This document shows positions 1-9,560 of a stretch of DNA of 64,000 bases, piece after piece (positions within the stretch are counted from its first letter, which is position 1; each line of letters opens with the position of its first letter). The DNA lies in the NCBI RefSeq assembly GCF_011250515.1, contig NZ_JAANOP010000001.1:1-64000 (forward strand), read 5' to 3'. The notes below the pieces were generated by a model. That model was not told the origin of the DNA, did not search any database, and saw nothing but the letters and a program-made list of their open reading frames with translations. The position numbers and the translations under genes were made by a program. This DNA is from Aquirufa ecclesiirivi (lineage in GTDB: Bacteria > Bacteroidota > Bacteroidia > Cytophagales > Spirosomataceae).

Positions 1-37
<37 letters not shown>

Positions 38-326
38 ATATTCTTTGGATGTTTGACTTTGCTCTTACTATTAAAATAAGAATTGTCATTATCCTTGTCT
101 TGAATGCTATTTTTCTCTTCTTAACCACTTTAAATGATTAAAAACTTTTTCCTTTTATCAACACGTCAAAGAACTCTTTGTACTTCTCTCCTTAATTCCT
201 TAAAAAATCTCAGGCAAAAAAAATTGAACTCGTTTTCAAGTTCGCCTCTTTTTATTCCTGCTCTTTTTTAAGCCCTAAGGCCTCTGTACTTCGAACGACT
301 GCCGTTGTAGTCGCTAAATCGGAGTG
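38..326 (-). other. rRNA operon leader (5' pre-rRNA)
   Basis: This stretch lies between the mature 16S start and the predicted rRNA promoter and has no credible reading frame. It is pyrimidine-rich on the plus strand and contains small inverted repeats, such as GAACT/AGTTC near 227-242 and CGACT/AGTCG near 295-313. It is best read as the transcribed spacer that pairs with downstream spacer and is removed by RNase III. No tRNA is seen in it. Confidence 0.6.
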
Positions 327-358
327 CAAAGATGTAGGTTTATTTTCCTTATTCCAAA
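327..358 (-). promoter_or_regulatory. rRNA operon promoter (Bacteroidota type)
   Basis: Read on the minus strand, TTTG (355-358) is followed after 20 bases by CATCTTTG (327-334), close to the Bacteroidota -33/-7 consensus TTTG / TAnnTTTG. Transcription would start near 320 and run toward 16S. The distance to the 16S start, about 285 nt, is reasonable for an rRNA leader. Confidence 0.6.
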
Positions 359-515
359 TCATTGATCAAAAAAAATTAACTTTTATTATCAACTTCCTGG
401 TAATTCGCTGAATATCAAAGAGAAAAATTTTGAAAAAATATATCTTCATTTACTTATTTCATAATTTACAGCATTATTGGCCCTAGTCAGTACCTAACCC
501 TAATTCAATACCTGC

Positions 516-725
516 ATGTCATCTCATATCACTATAGTAGATTTTACCCTCCGTGAGCTCGAAGTTATTTCCCAAATCCAACAAGGTAATACCTCACAAG
601 AAATTGCCGAAAAACTCCACCTCTCCCAATTTACCATCAAAAAACACCGAGAAAACATCGGAAGGAAAATCGGAAGCCATGGAAAAAAAGAATTTCGAAG
701 GTTTATCAGGAATTTTAAAACCTGA
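516..725 (+). CDS. Solitary LuxR/GerE-type helix-turn-helix protein
   Basis: This 69-residue protein is almost only a GerE-type DNA-binding domain. The usual pattern is present: FTxxExxVI at the start, then GNTSQEIAEKL (scaffold helix) and SQFTIKKHRENI (recognition helix). It has no receiver, PAS or membrane domain, so the input signal is not encoded in the protein. It closely resembles the 74-residue protein encoded at 1901-2125, and both share the tail GKxxFRxFIxNF. It probably binds DNA as a dimer or acts as a partner for a sensor encoded elsewhere. Target genes are unknown. Confidence 0.75.
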   Translation: MSSHITIVDFTLRELEVISQIQQGNTSQEIAEKLHLSQFTIKKHRENIGRKIGSHGKKEFRRFIRNFKT

Positions 726-967
726 ATCTGGCTTCAATTTCTTTAATGAAAAATCAATAACATACTGATTAATAGGAGTAAAATAGGACTTCTTGTCGTA
801 TTTCAAATTCAATCATTTAAAATGAACTTTACGATCAATTGGGAAATTGGGTTTATCTATCAAGCAAAAAATCGAAATAACCCGTTTCACTAATCAGGTA
901 ATTGAATTTTATAATTGAAGAGAAAGGATTATTAACCCAATAAACCCTTTTTATAAGCAGTTGTCAT

Positions 968-1618
968 TTGAAATATTTACTATACATACTATTCTTTTTA
1001 ACATTTTCGTCTATTTCTGCGAAAGGAGAGTACTACAAACATGCCAAAAAACTCGCCAATACAAATGCCATTCCCTTAAAGGACTCTATTATTCTCTTTG
1101 ATACTACAAAACAAGCTAAGACTTTATCTTCTGAAACACCCAAAAAAATAAGCAGGATTCAAGGTTCAATGATCAATTGGATAGGTGTCCTCATTGACGA
1201 TCCCATATTATGGCATAAAAGGATGAAAAGCTTTTCCATGCATGTCACTAGCAAAAAACAAAATTACCATGACTTTGAAATCGAATTCTATACTCTTGGA
1301 AGTAATGGACTTCCTGACAAGAAATTAACTAGCGCTCCTTTAGCATTCAGACTATATAAAAAAGCGTGGAACGAATTTGAAATACCGGCACCAATAGAAG
1401 TTCCAGAAAATGGTGTCATACTAGCCTTTCGATACAAAAAACGGGAAACGGATTGGATGCATCAAGTAAATTCTATTGGATTAGGCGTCTATACCACCAA
1501 TAAACAATCTTTTCTGATGCATAAGAGTGAATGGGTGGAATTTCCCATATATCAACCCTATCAAAAGAAATATTCCAAAAAAGTAAGCATGATGTTTAAA
1601 ATATCGACGACCCATTAA
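968..1618 (+). CDS. Small secreted protein, function unknown
   Basis: 216 residues. The N-terminus, with a hydrophobic stretch at about residues 3-16 followed by SISAKG, is a Sec signal peptide, which fixes the start at a TTG codon because no in-frame ATG lies nearby. The mature part alternates short polar and hydrophobic segments (about residues 55-210) and looks like an all-beta sandwich. Its pattern resembles a domain often seen in Bacteroidota periplasmic proteins near TonB-dependent systems (assignment from general appearance only). No catalytic motif is visible. It sits between two solitary LuxR-type regulators, which may control it. Confidence 0.65.
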   Translation: MKYLLYILFFLTFSSISAKGEYYKHAKKLANTNAIPLKDSIILFDTTKQAKTLSSETPKKISRIQGSMINWIGVLIDDPILWHKRMKSFSMHVTSKKQNYHDFEIEFYTLGSNGLPDKKLTSAPLAFRLYKKAWNEFEIPAPIEVPENGVILAFRYKKRETDWMHQVNSIGLGVYTTNKQSFLMHKSEWVEFPIYQPYQKKYSKKVSMMFKISTTH

Positions 1619-1637
1619 TAATCAACTTTATAAACCA

Positions 1638-1904
1638 ATGATATTGGAATTCTTCTTACCCATATTCTACTTCATCGGCTCTTTCCTGTTTTTTTGATGA
1701 TCACTTCTATCATCGTCACCATCATCACTTTCATAAAAAATGAACTACCACTAACTGATAAATTACTTGTTCATTTTGATTTGGGTCGCCCCTAGAATTG
1801 GTAGCTTGATTGCCATTTTCATGATTTTTACCATTACAAAAAACAATAGGATTAAACGTCGAAGAAAAAAGAATGTTCTAATTATACCCAATCTACTCCA
1901 ATGA
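1638..1904 (+). pseudogene. Frame-disrupted small membrane protein (PLDc_N-like?)
   Basis: Hydrophobic coding-like sequence continues through this stretch but switches frame twice. Frame A starts at ATG 1638 (MILEFFLPIFYFIGSF) and stops at 1695 within a run of seven T (1689-1695). The adjacent frame carries on with MITSIIVTIITFIKNELPL. Frame A then resumes near 1755 with LFILIWVAPRIGSLIAIF and a very basic tail, ending with a TGA at 1902-1904 that overlaps the start of the next gene. The rebuilt product would be about 88 residues with two membrane segments and a WVAPRIGSL motif reminiscent of phospholipase-D-nuclease N-terminal (PLDc_N) proteins. It may be a pseudogene, a sequencing error or frameshifting. 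Confidence 0.4.
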
Positions 1905-2125
1905 TGCTCGCCACGACTCATCCCCATGATTTTACCAACAAGGAAATCCAAATTATTGAACTAATTAAAAAAGGACTTAGCTCCAAAGAGATAGCGGATC
2001 AGTTATTTGTATCTGAAAATACCGTTAGGCGCCATCGACAGAACATTGCCTGGAAAGCTGGTACCTCGGGGAAAAGTAGTTTTAGAAAATTCATTAAAAA
2101 CTTCCCGCTTGCGAATCAAGACTGA
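1901..2125 (+). CDS. Solitary LuxR/GerE-type helix-turn-helix protein, second paralogue
   Basis: 74 residues, mostly one GerE-type domain: FTNKEIQIIELI, then GLSSKEIADQL and SENTVRRHRQNI, ending in the same GKSSFRKFIKNF tail as its paralogue encoded at 516-725. The start codon overlaps the stop of the broken membrane-protein gene upstream, an arrangement typical of translational coupling. This suggests that the membrane protein and the DNA-binding protein once worked as a pair, or still do if the frame is restored. A second ATG three bases downstream could equally be the start. Target unknown. Confidence 0.75.
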   Translation: MMLATTHPHDFTNKEIQIIELIKKGLSSKEIADQLFVSENTVRRHRQNIAWKAGTSGKSSFRKFIKNFPLANQD

Positions 2126-2284
2126 AATATTACCATTTGACATAACTATAATTATATAAAATGGTAGAAAAATGGTAGTTCATGTACCACAATATTTAAA
2201 TCAGCATCCAAGAACTTTACATCAAGTTGGCCAAGCTTGGTGTATCCCAAAAATAGTTGTGGAAAAGAATAAATATCAATTTTA

Positions 2285-2833
2285 ATGAAAATCGAATATT
2301 TTAAAATTGCAACTCTAATGATATTGTATTATTTGTTAGTTTACATCATTTCATACTTTAGTGAAAATGAAGATTCAAATAATACCTTAGCGAATTTACT
2401 CTTTCTAATTATTGAAATTTCGATTCCATTCTGTTTGTTTTATTATTTCTTTAAACAAAAGATATCCCATGTTAAATCCCTATATTTTTCATGTTTATTG
2501 GCTGTTTCACTGTGTGCTTTAAGTCATTTGTTCGTAAAAATATTTATTTATCAATATATAGATCCTAAACGTTCTAGCATTATCGCTGACAGAATTGCAT
2601 CAGGAGTGGTAGCTAGAATGGAGTCGATTGAAAGAGAAAATAATATTAAAATCGACACAGATAAAAGCAAGGAGTATAAAAAGATTTATGATAGAATTAA
2701 AGCTAAATATGAAGTAAATGGTATCTTAAAAAGCGCGTTTGTGGATATTTTTATTTATTCAATCATTTCTGCACTTTTTGTATATTTTACTAAAAGAAAA
2801 ATGTTAGTCTTTAGCAAAAAGAGCCCCGATTAA
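2285..2833 (+). CDS. DUF4199-like membrane protein
   Basis: 182 residues with about four membrane segments (near 5-25, 35-57, 65-88 and 153-171). Between the third and fourth lies a long charged stretch (about 92-145) beginning YIDPKRSS. This 3+1 layout, with a Y-x-x-x-DP motif and an amphipathic loop, resembles the DUF4199 family common in Bacteroidota, whose function is unknown. The gene stands alone, after a 160-bp A/T-rich spacer that contains the 10-bp palindrome CCAAGCTTGG. Family assignment is from pattern only. Confidence 0.6.
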   Translation: MKIEYFKIATLMILYYLLVYIISYFSENEDSNNTLANLLFLIIEISIPFCLFYYFFKQKISHVKSLYFSCLLAVSLCALSHLFVKIFIYQYIDPKRSSIIADRIASGVVARMESIERENNIKIDTDKSKEYKKIYDRIKAKYEVNGILKSAFVDIFIYSIISALFVYFTKRKMLVFSKKSPD

Positions 2834-2939
2834 AGTTCTTGTTCAGGGTATTTTTTCAAACAATTATTTACAAACCCAGTGGTTCAAATGTGGGGAGTAT
2901 TATAAAGAATACACATTAATAACTAAATCATTAACTTAA

Positions 2940-4565
2940 TCACCCCAAAAACGGATACTTAAAATCCGTAGGCGATGAAAACACTTCCTTGACCGTACGT
3001 GGGGAAACCCAACGTAATAAGTTCAAATAAGAACCTGCCTTATCATTCGTACCAGATGCGCGAGCTCCACCAAAAGGCTGCTGACCCACTACAGCTCCAG
3101 TACATTTATCATTTAAATATAAATTTCCTGCGGCATTTTCTAAAGCTTTAGCCGCCTCCGACAATGCATAGGCATCTTGAGAGAAAATAGCACCCGTTAA
3201 GGCATAAGCCGAGGTTTGGTCTACCAGGTTTAAAGTTGCCTTCCAATCTTGATCTGGATACACATAAATCGACAATACAGGTCCGAAAATCTCCTCTTCC
3301 ATGGTACGATAATGTGGGTTGGTGGTCAATAAGACAGTCGGCTCCACGAAATATCCCCGACTAGCGTCAAAGCCTCCTCCAGCAATGACTTCTACTTCTT
3401 TCGAATTTTTAGCTTCCTGTATATAGGAAGTAATCTTATCAAACGCTTTTTGATCAATCACCGCATTCACAAAATTGCCGAAATCCTCAGTCCCTCCCAC
3501 TTTGATCTTAGCCAAATCTGACTGTAATTGACTTTTTACCGCAGGCCATAAACTGGCCGGCACATAGGCTCTTGAAGCGGCTGAACATTTCTGACCTTGG
3601 TACTCAAAGGCCCCGCGAATTAATCCTGTTACCAATGCTTTCACATCTGCCGAAGCATGAGCTAGCACAAAATCCTTCCCTCCTGTTTCTCCTACAATAC
3701 GCGGATACGATTTATAGTTGGCAATATTATTTCCAATATTCTGCCAAATGGTTTGAAATACTTTAGTAGACCCCGTAAAGTGAATCCCCGCAAAATCACG
3801 ATGTGAGAATACGACCTCCCCTGCTTCTGGACCATCAGCAAATACCAAATTAATAACACCTGCTGGCAAACCCGCTTCTTCCAATATTTGCATCAATAAG
3901 GCAGCGGAATAAATCTGCTGAGGTGAAGGCTTCCAAACTACCGTATTCCCCATCATGGCTGGTGCTGCTGGCAAATTACCTGCAATGGCCGTAAAATTAA
4001 AGGGGGTTAATGCATATATAAATCCTTCTAATGGCCTATATTCCAATCGATTCCAAACTCCAGGGGATGAAATCGGTTGATCCGCATATATTTGTGCCGC
4101 ATAATGGGCGTTAAAGCGCAAGAAATCTACCCATTCACAAGCTGAATCAATCTCAGCTTGATAAGCATTCTTGGATTGACCTAACATGGTTCTGGCATTT
4201 AGTTCCATGCGGTATTTATTGGCCGATAAATCAGCGGCCTTCAAAAAGATGGATACCCGTTCTTGCCAAGTCAATGCTGCCCAAGCTGCTTTAGCTGATA
4301 AAGCTGATTCTATAGCATCTGCTATTTCTTTTTTCCCACCTTCATAATAATACCCCAAGATATGCTGATGATCGTGTGGACATGTCATGACCACCTTATT
4401 TGACCCTTGAACGGATTTTCCATGAATACGCATAGAAACTTCCACTTGTTTATTTCGCAACGTGTGAAGTGTATCTTGTAATAATTGGCGCTCCGAACTA
4501 CCTACAGCATAGGAGTAAATGGGTTCGTTGGTAGGTTGTGGTACCTTGAAAAATCCAGTTGACAT
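2940..4565 (-). CDS. pruA: L-glutamate gamma-semialdehyde (P5C) dehydrogenase
   Basis: 541 residues, an aldehyde dehydrogenase of the 1-pyrroline-5-carboxylate dehydrogenase branch (about 540 residues, PruA/RocA type). It oxidises glutamate-5-semialdehyde to glutamate with NAD+, the second step of proline catabolism. Visible motifs: FTGSTKVF (NAD-binding region), VGETGGKD with the general-base Glu, GQKCSAASR with the catalytic Cys, and EEEIFGPVL near the C-terminus. The N-terminal extension before the NAD domain is typical of this subfamily. No proline dehydrogenase is adjacent, so this is a stand-alone enzyme. The product is cytoplasmic. Confidence 0.93.
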   Translation of the reverse strand: MSTGFFKVPQPTNEPIYSYAVGSSERQLLQDTLHTLRNKQVEVSMRIHGKSVQGSNKVVMTCPHDHQHILGYYYEGGKKEIADAIESALSAKAAWAALTWQERVSIFLKAADLSANKYRMELNARTMLGQSKNAYQAEIDSACEWVDFLRFNAHYAAQIYADQPISSPGVWNRLEYRPLEGFIYALTPFNFTAIAGNLPAAPAMMGNTVVWKPSPQQIYSAALLMQILEEAGLPAGVINLVFADGPEAGEVVFSHRDFAGIHFTGSTKVFQTIWQNIGNNIANYKSYPRIVGETGGKDFVLAHASADVKALVTGLIRGAFEYQGQKCSAASRAYVPASLWPAVKSQLQSDLAKIKVGGTEDFGNFVNAVIDQKAFDKITSYIQEAKNSKEVEVIAGGGFDASRGYFVEPTVLLTTNPHYRTMEEEIFGPVLSIYVYPDQDWKATLNLVDQTSAYALTGAIFSQDAYALSEAAKALENAAGNLYLNDKCTGAVVGQQPFGGARASGTNDKAGSYLNLLRWVSPRTVKEVFSSPTDFKYPFLG

Positions 4566-4616
4566 ATCTTTATATATAATGAAGTGTTAATTTGAAACAA
4601 AAGTACAGCATATTTC

Positions 4617-5336
4617 TCAAGGTTCAAATGAAAGGTAGGGACTTAGCTTTTGCCAAACCACTTCGTCTAGCTGCTGTACTTTTTTCAAATCTTCCCAGTT
4701 TTGAAATGCCCCGTGTTGCTTACGATAATTCAACACCAAATTGGCTTGTCGATAAGGCAAATAAGGATGCCTAAATTCTTTCCAATCGGCCTTATTAATG
4801 TACAGGTAGCGAAACACCCCTTTACCAACTTGAAACTGAGTGATGTGTTCATTGACCCAAAGGGTATCCAAACCATAGACTTCTTTCAATTGAGCCGCTC
4901 GATGAAAACCTCCCAATTTCTCTCGATAGGCTAAAATTCTTTTAGCAAAGGCAGGCCCAATACCCGGCAAAGCTATCCATGCTAAAGAATCGGCTTGATT
5001 GATATTGATTTGCCAAGCTTGCTTTTTTTCTCGTTTCACTTCTCGAGTAGGGAATTTGGATTTATGAGATAGATCGTCTCCATGATGAGTAGAAGAAAAT
5101 TTGCTTTTAGAATAAGTATATTCTGGCTGATTCGATTTTTCCATTTCAATCAACGTCTTGGTCCAATAGGTAGGTTGAAAAGAATCCATTACTTGCTGTC
5201 GACTTTGGTATTCCATCCAACGGGAAAAGATGTCGGCCAGTAATAAAAAAATAAACAGACTCAACAAGCCCAGCAATTCGGAGCGTGTCATGCCTAAAAT
5301 AAAACGGAGGTAATAATGCACTTTGTTTTTCCACAT
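4617..5336 (-). CDS. ComEA-like helix-hairpin-helix protein, membrane-anchored
   Basis: 239 residues. One membrane segment lies near residues 19-37 (ELLGLLSLFIFLLLADIF), then a polar linker, then two helix-hairpin-helix regions. The first (about 112-160) reads INQADSLAWIALPGIGPAFA and matches the ComEA pattern with the GIGP hairpin. The second (about 180-237) starts YINKADWKEF. ComEA proteins bind DNA non-specifically in the periplasm during natural transformation. Many Bacteroidota relatives have no proven role. The gene is divergent from rpoB and ends about 50 bp from the pruA start, so it may be co-transcribed with pruA. Confidence 0.8.
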   Translation of the reverse strand: MWKNKVHYYLRFILGMTRSELLGLLSLFIFLLLADIFSRWMEYQSRQQVMDSFQPTYWTKTLIEMEKSNQPEYTYSKSKFSSTHHGDDLSHKSKFPTREVKREKKQAWQININQADSLAWIALPGIGPAFAKRILAYREKLGGFHRAAQLKEVYGLDTLWVNEHITQFQVGKGVFRYLYINKADWKEFRHPYLPYRQANLVLNYRKQHGAFQNWEDLKKVQQLDEVVWQKLSPYLSFEP

Positions 5337-5395
5337 GTTCAGAACATCATAATGGCAAGAATAGTATTTTTTTGTGGCGCCTTCTAGCTAAGCTA

Positions 5396-5425
5396 TTGTT
5401 TATTAGAAAATTATCAGTAATTTTG
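5396..5425 (+). promoter_or_regulatory. rpoBC promoter (Bacteroidota type)
   Basis: TTG (5396-5398) is followed after 19 bases by TAATTTTG (5418-5425), a perfect match to the Bacteroidota -7 consensus TAnnTTTG. Transcription should start around 5432, giving rpoB a leader of roughly 145-190 nt depending on the start codon used. The gene upstream is on the other strand, so rpoBC must have its own promoter here. Confidence 0.7.
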
Positions 5426-5431
5426 CAGGCT

Positions 5432-5577
5432 ATTTTAGGATTAAAGCCCTCTGGGCAAATCCGAGGAGTGGTTCCGAAGCAACTTTTCTTTTCGTAGGGA
5501 AATGGTCAAGGGACACCACATCTTTTCATCTACGAGGCGTTCAGCTTGATTAATCTCTTCCAAAAGGAGGAGAATTT
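5432..5577 (+). promoter_or_regulatory. Structured rpoB leader with sequestered Shine-Dalgarno
   Basis: Several inverted repeats lie in line. GCCC/GGGC (5446-5449 with 5453-5456) is a small hairpin. TCGTAG (5492-5497) pairs with CTACGA (5530-5535) and encloses TGGT/ACCA (5503-5506 with 5515-5518). CTCTTCC (5555-5561) pairs with GGAGGAG (5566-5572) across an AAAA loop, with one G-U pair. The last hairpin hides a strong Shine-Dalgarno AAGGAGG, which is rare in Bacteroidota, 5-7 bases before a GTG. The layout suggests translational control of rpoB. The structures are read by eye, not computed. Confidence 0.5.
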
Positions 5578-8500
5578 GTGCCCCTAGGGCCATTATTCAC
5601 ATTAATTAAAACGTATAAAGCCTTGAGTAACATCACTGCCACCGGAAGACACAGCTTTGCGAAAACGCAGAGTGTGATCAATTATCCAGATTTTCTGGAT
5701 ATCCAAATCCAATCCTTCCAAGATTTCTTCCAGCTAGAAACAGCAGCTGAAAATCGCACGGACGAGGGTTTATTTAAAGTATTTGCTGAAAATTTTCCTA
5801 TCGCGGATTCGCGTGAAAATTTCGTTCTTTCATTCGTTGATTACTCTGTAGATCCGCCGAAATATTCGGTAGATGAGTGTATTGACCGTGGATTAACCTA
5901 TTCAGTACCTTTAAAAGCCAAGTTGCGATTGATCTGTAATGACACAGACAACGAAGATTTCCAAACCATCGAACAAGAGGTTTTCTTGGGAAATATTCCT
6001 TACATGACAGAACGTGGATCCTTTGTGATCAACGGTGCTGAGCGTGTTATTGTATCGCAATTACACCGTTCACCAGGTGTATTCTTCGCGCAATCGAAGC
6101 ATACCAATGGAACGAAATTGTATTCGGCTCGTATTATTCCATTCAAGGGTTCTTGGATTGAATTTGCTACGGACGTAAACAATGTGATGTACGCATACAT
6201 TGACCGTAAGAAGAAGTTTCCTGTAACTGTATTGCTTCGTGCCATTGGTTACGGAAATGATAAAGACATCTTAGATTTATTCGGTTTAGCTGAAGAAATT
6301 AAAGTTGATAAAAAAATCATCAAAGGCATCGTAGGCCGTCGTTTGGCTGCGAGGGTTTTGAAAACTTGGCAGGAAGACTTCGTAGATGAAGATACTGGTG
6401 AGGTAGTTTCAATCGACCGTAACGAAATCTTAATCGAGCGTGATACGGTGATTACGGAGAATGAAGTAGAAACGATTTTAGAATCAGGTTCTTCTACCGT
6501 TATTCTTCACAAAGATGATGTGAACGTTTCTGACTATAACATCATTTATAATACTTTACAAAAAGATACTTCAAACTCAGAGAAAGAGGCTGTTGAAGTT
6601 ATTTATAAGCAATTACGTAACACAGATGCGCCGGATGAGCAAACTGCTCGTGACATCATCCAAAACTTATTCTTCTCTGACAAACGTTATGATTTAGGAG
6701 AGGTTGGTCGTTACCGTATCAATAAAAAGTTAGGCCATGACATCCCAATGGATGTAAAGGTATTAACGAAGGAAGATATCATCTCCATCGTGAAGTATTT
6801 GATCGGATTGATCAACTCACGTGCGGTAGTCGATGATATTGACCACTTATCAAACCGTCGTGTTCGTACTGTAGGTGAGCAATTATATGCTCAGTTCGGT
6901 GTGGGTCTTGCTCGTATGGCTCGTACCATCAAGGAGCGTATGAACGTACGTGATAATGAAGATTTCAAGCCAGTTGATTTGATCAACGCGCGTACTTTGT
7001 CTTCGGTTATTAATTCATTCTTTGGAACGAATCAGCTATCTCAGTTCATGGACCAAACAAATCCATTGGCAGAGATTACGCACAAAAGACGTATGTCTGC
7101 CCTAGGACCAGGCGGTCTTTCTCGTGAAAGAGCTGGTTTTGAGGTTCGTGACGTTCACTATACGCACTACGGTCGTTTGTGTACGATTGAAACTCCAGAG
7201 GGTCCAAACATTGGTTTGATTTCCTCACTTTGTGTACATGCCAAAGTGAATTCCATGGGCTTTATAGAAACTCCATACCGTATCATTGACGGTGGCAAGG
7301 TGGATGTAAGTAGCCATGTTCAATATTTGACTGCAGAGGAAGAAGATGGCAAGAACATTGTTCAAGCTAATGCTCCTATTGATATTAAGTCGGGTAAATT
7401 CTTATCTGATCGTGTCAAGGCTCGTTTTGAAGGTGACTTCCCATTGGTTAATCCATCCGAAGCGCAGTATATGGACGTAGCTCCTAACCAGATTGTTTCG
7501 GTGGCGGCATCTATGATTCCATTCTTAGAGCATGATGATGCTAACCGTGCCTTGATGGGATCCAACATGCAACGTCAAGCGGTACCTTTATTAAGACCTG
7601 AAGCGCCGATTGTTGGTACAGGTTTAGAGCACCGTGTGGCGATTGACTCCAGAACTTTAGTAGTAGCTGAAGGGGATGGAGTTATTGAGTATGTGGATGC
7701 ATTGAAAATTGTAGTTAAATATGATCAAACGGAAGATGAAAAAGTTATCAGCTTTGATGGCCCTTCCAAGTCATATAAATTGATCAAGTTCCGTAGAACG
7801 AACCAAGATACCACCATCAACTTGAAGCCGATTGTTTTCAAAGGTGAGCGTGTTTCAAAAGGACAAGCACTTTGCGAAGGATATGCTACTCAAGGTGGTG
7901 AATTAGCTTTAGGACGTAACATGAAAGTGGCATTCATGCCATGGCAAGGTTATAACTTTGAGGATGCGATTGTCATCTCAGAGAAAGTAGTTCGTGATGA
8001 CATCTTTACATCGATCCACATTGAAGAGTTTGAATTGGAAGTTCGTGATACTAAGCGTGGAGAAGAGGAATTAACTTCTGAAATCCCGAACGTATCGGAA
8101 GAGACCGTTCGTAACTTGGATGAAAACGGAGTTGTACGTGTAGGTTCTGATGTAAAAGAAGGAGATATTTTAATTGGTAAGATTACTCCTAAAGGAGAAT
8201 CAGATCCAACTCCAGAAGAAAAATTATTGCGTGCCATCTTTGGTGACAAAGCCGGTGACGTGAAAGATGCTTCTAAGAAAGCACCTCCATCACTTAAAGG
8301 TGTGGTAATCGACACGAAATTGTTCGCTCGTCCTAAAAAGGATAAAGAAGAACGTGAGAAGTCGAAAGCTGAGTTGAAAAAAGTGATGAAGCAATATGGT
8401 CGAGATTTGTTAGATATTCGTCGTATCATGATCGACAAGACAGTAGCCTTGTTGAACGGTAAGACATCGAACGGAATCAAGCATAAATTCGGAACGGTGA

Positions 8501-9498
8501 TTGTGGAGAAGGGTGTAAAATTCAGTGCGAAAAACATTGAAGAATTATTATTCCCAGACAAGAACTTGTACCGTGATGAAAGTACTTATGCTGTACCAGA
8601 GGAAGCTAATTTACTTTCTGATTTGATCGTAGAAGAAGCAACAGCTGATGCTGAGTTAAATGCTCGTTTCTTACAATTAATCAAAAACTACAACATTCGT
8701 CGTAATGAAATCGCGGGTCGATTCAAGCGTGAGCGTTTCGTGTTAGAGGTGGGTGATGAATTACCTGCCGGTATCGTGAAATTAGCGAAGGTATATGTAG
8801 CTAAGAAACGTAAGTTGAAAGTAGGAGATAAAATGGCGGGTCGTCACGGTAATAAGGGTGTTGTAGCCCGTATTGTACGTGAGGAAGACATGCCGTTCTT
8901 GGAAGATGGAACACCGGTAGATATCGTATTGAATCCACTAGGGGTACCTTCTCGTATGAACTTAGGTCAGATTTACGAAACTGTATTAGGTTGGGCTGGA
9001 CAAAAATTAGGTAAGCGTTATGCGACACCAATCTTTGACGGTGGAACAGAGGCAGAAGTAGCTGCTGAGTTAACGCTAGCGGGTTTACCAGATTGGGGCC
9101 GTACGTATTTATACAATGGTTTAACGGGTGATAAATTTGATCAACCAGTAACAGTAGGTATTATTTACATGCTGAAATTGGGCCACTTAGTGGATGATAA
9201 GATGCACGCTCGTTCGATTGGACCATACTCATTGATTACGCAACAACCTTTGGGAGGTAAAGCTCAATTTGGAGGTCAGCGTTTCGGAGAGATGGAAGTA
9301 TGGGCGCTTGAGGCCTTCGGAGCAGCAAATATCTTGCAAGAGATTTTGACTGTTAAATCCGATGACGTTATCGGCCGTGCTAAAGCATACGAAGCCATCG
9401 TAAAAGGTGAGAACATGCCAAAACCAAATATTCCAGAATCATTCAACGTATTGATTCATGAATTACGTGGTTTAGCCTTAGAAATCACCCTAGAGTAA
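5578..9498 (+). CDS. rpoB: DNA-directed RNA polymerase subunit beta
   Basis: 1306 residues as drawn. It is the beta subunit, which with RpoC forms the RNA polymerase active site. Clear family blocks include [15 protein letters not shown], the rifampicin region with [15 protein letters not shown] and [23 protein letters not shown], and the C-terminal [18 protein letters not shown]. Start is uncertain. GTG 5578 has a strong Shine-Dalgarno (within a hairpin), but homologues usually begin close to the TTG at 5623 (reading [12 protein letters not shown]), which has the A/T-rich upstream context typical of Bacteroidota. The end is not in doubt. rpoC follows 62 bp downstream. rplJ-rplL are not upstream. 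Confidence 0.97.
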   Translation: MPLGPLFTLIKTYKALSNITATGRHSFAKTQSVINYPDFLDIQIQSFQDFFQLETAAENRTDEGLFKVFAENFPIADSRENFVLSFVDYSVDPPKYSVDECIDRGLTYSVPLKAKLRLICNDTDNEDFQTIEQEVFLGNIPYMTERGSFVINGAERVIVSQLHRSPGVFFAQSKHTNGTKLYSARIIPFKGSWIEFATDVNNVMYAYIDRKKKFPVTVLLRAIGYGNDKDILDLFGLAEEIKVDKKIIKGIVGRRLAARVLKTWQEDFVDEDTGEVVSIDRNEILIERDTVITENEVETILESGSSTVILHKDDVNVSDYNIIYNTLQKDTSNSEKEAVEVIYKQLRNTDAPDEQTARDIIQNLFFSDKRYDLGEVGRYRINKKLGHDIPMDVKVLTKEDIISIVKYLIGLINSRAVVDDIDHLSNRRVRTVGEQLYAQFGVGLARMARTIKERMNVRDNEDFKPVDLINARTLSSVINSFFGTNQLSQFMDQTNPLAEITHKRRMSALGPGGLSRERAGFEVRDVHYTHYGRLCTIETPEGPNIGLISSLCVHAKVNSMGFIETPYRIIDGGKVDVSSHVQYLTAEEEDGKNIVQANAPIDIKSGKFLSDRVKARFEGDFPLVNPSEAQYMDVAPNQIVSVAASMIPFLEHDDANRALMGSNMQRQAVPLLRPEAPIVGTGLEHRVAIDSRTLVVAEGDGVIEYVDALKIVVKYDQTEDEKVISFDGPSKSYKLIKFRRTNQDTTINLKPIVFKGERVSKGQALCEGYATQGGELALGRNMKVAFMPWQGYNFEDAIVISEKVVRDDIFTSIHIEEFELEVRDTKRGEEELTSEIPNVSEETVRNLDENGVVRVGSDVKEGDILIGKITPKGESDPTPEEKLLRAIFGDKAGDVKDASKKAPPSLKGVVIDTKLFARPKKDKEEREKSKAELKKVMKQYGRDLLDIRRIMIDKTVALLNGKTSNGIKHKFGTVIVEKGVKFSAKNIEELLFPDKNLYRDESTYAVPEEANLLSDLIVEEATADAELNARFLQLIKNYNIRRNEIAGRFKRERFVLEVGDELPAGIVKLAKVYVAKKRKLKVGDKMAGRHGNKGVVARIVREEDMPFLEDGTPVDIVLNPLGVPSRMNLGQIYETVLGWAGQKLGKRYATPIFDGGTEAEVAAELTLAGLPDWGRTYLYNGLTGDKFDQPVTVGIIYMLKLGHLVDDKMHARSIGPYSLITQQPLGGKAQFGGQRFGEMEVWALEAFGAANILQEILTVKSDDVIGRAKAYEAIVKGENMPKPNIPESFNVLIHELRGLALEITLE

Positions 9499-9560
9499 AC
9501 ATACATTAGGGCTGGCAACGGCCCTTAACTAACATCATTTTCCAAAAAAATTAAACGAAA

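Noticed and set aside
1763-1951. 62-codon minus-strand frame at 1.8 kb
   Set aside because: It is antisense to the broken membrane-protein gene and the regulator start and has no supporting features.
2231-2240. Palindrome CCAAGCTTGG before the DUF4199-like gene
   Set aside because: Ten-base palindromes are common by chance and no second copy or promoter element supports it.
7950-8561. 203-codon open frame on the minus strand inside rpoB
   Set aside because: It is antisense to strongly conserved rpoB sequence and has no protein-like features; long shadow frames are expected in such genes.
9508-9525. Small hairpin AGGGC/GCCCT between rpoB and rpoC as a terminator
   Set aside because: Only five pairs and no U tract; it may mark processing at most.
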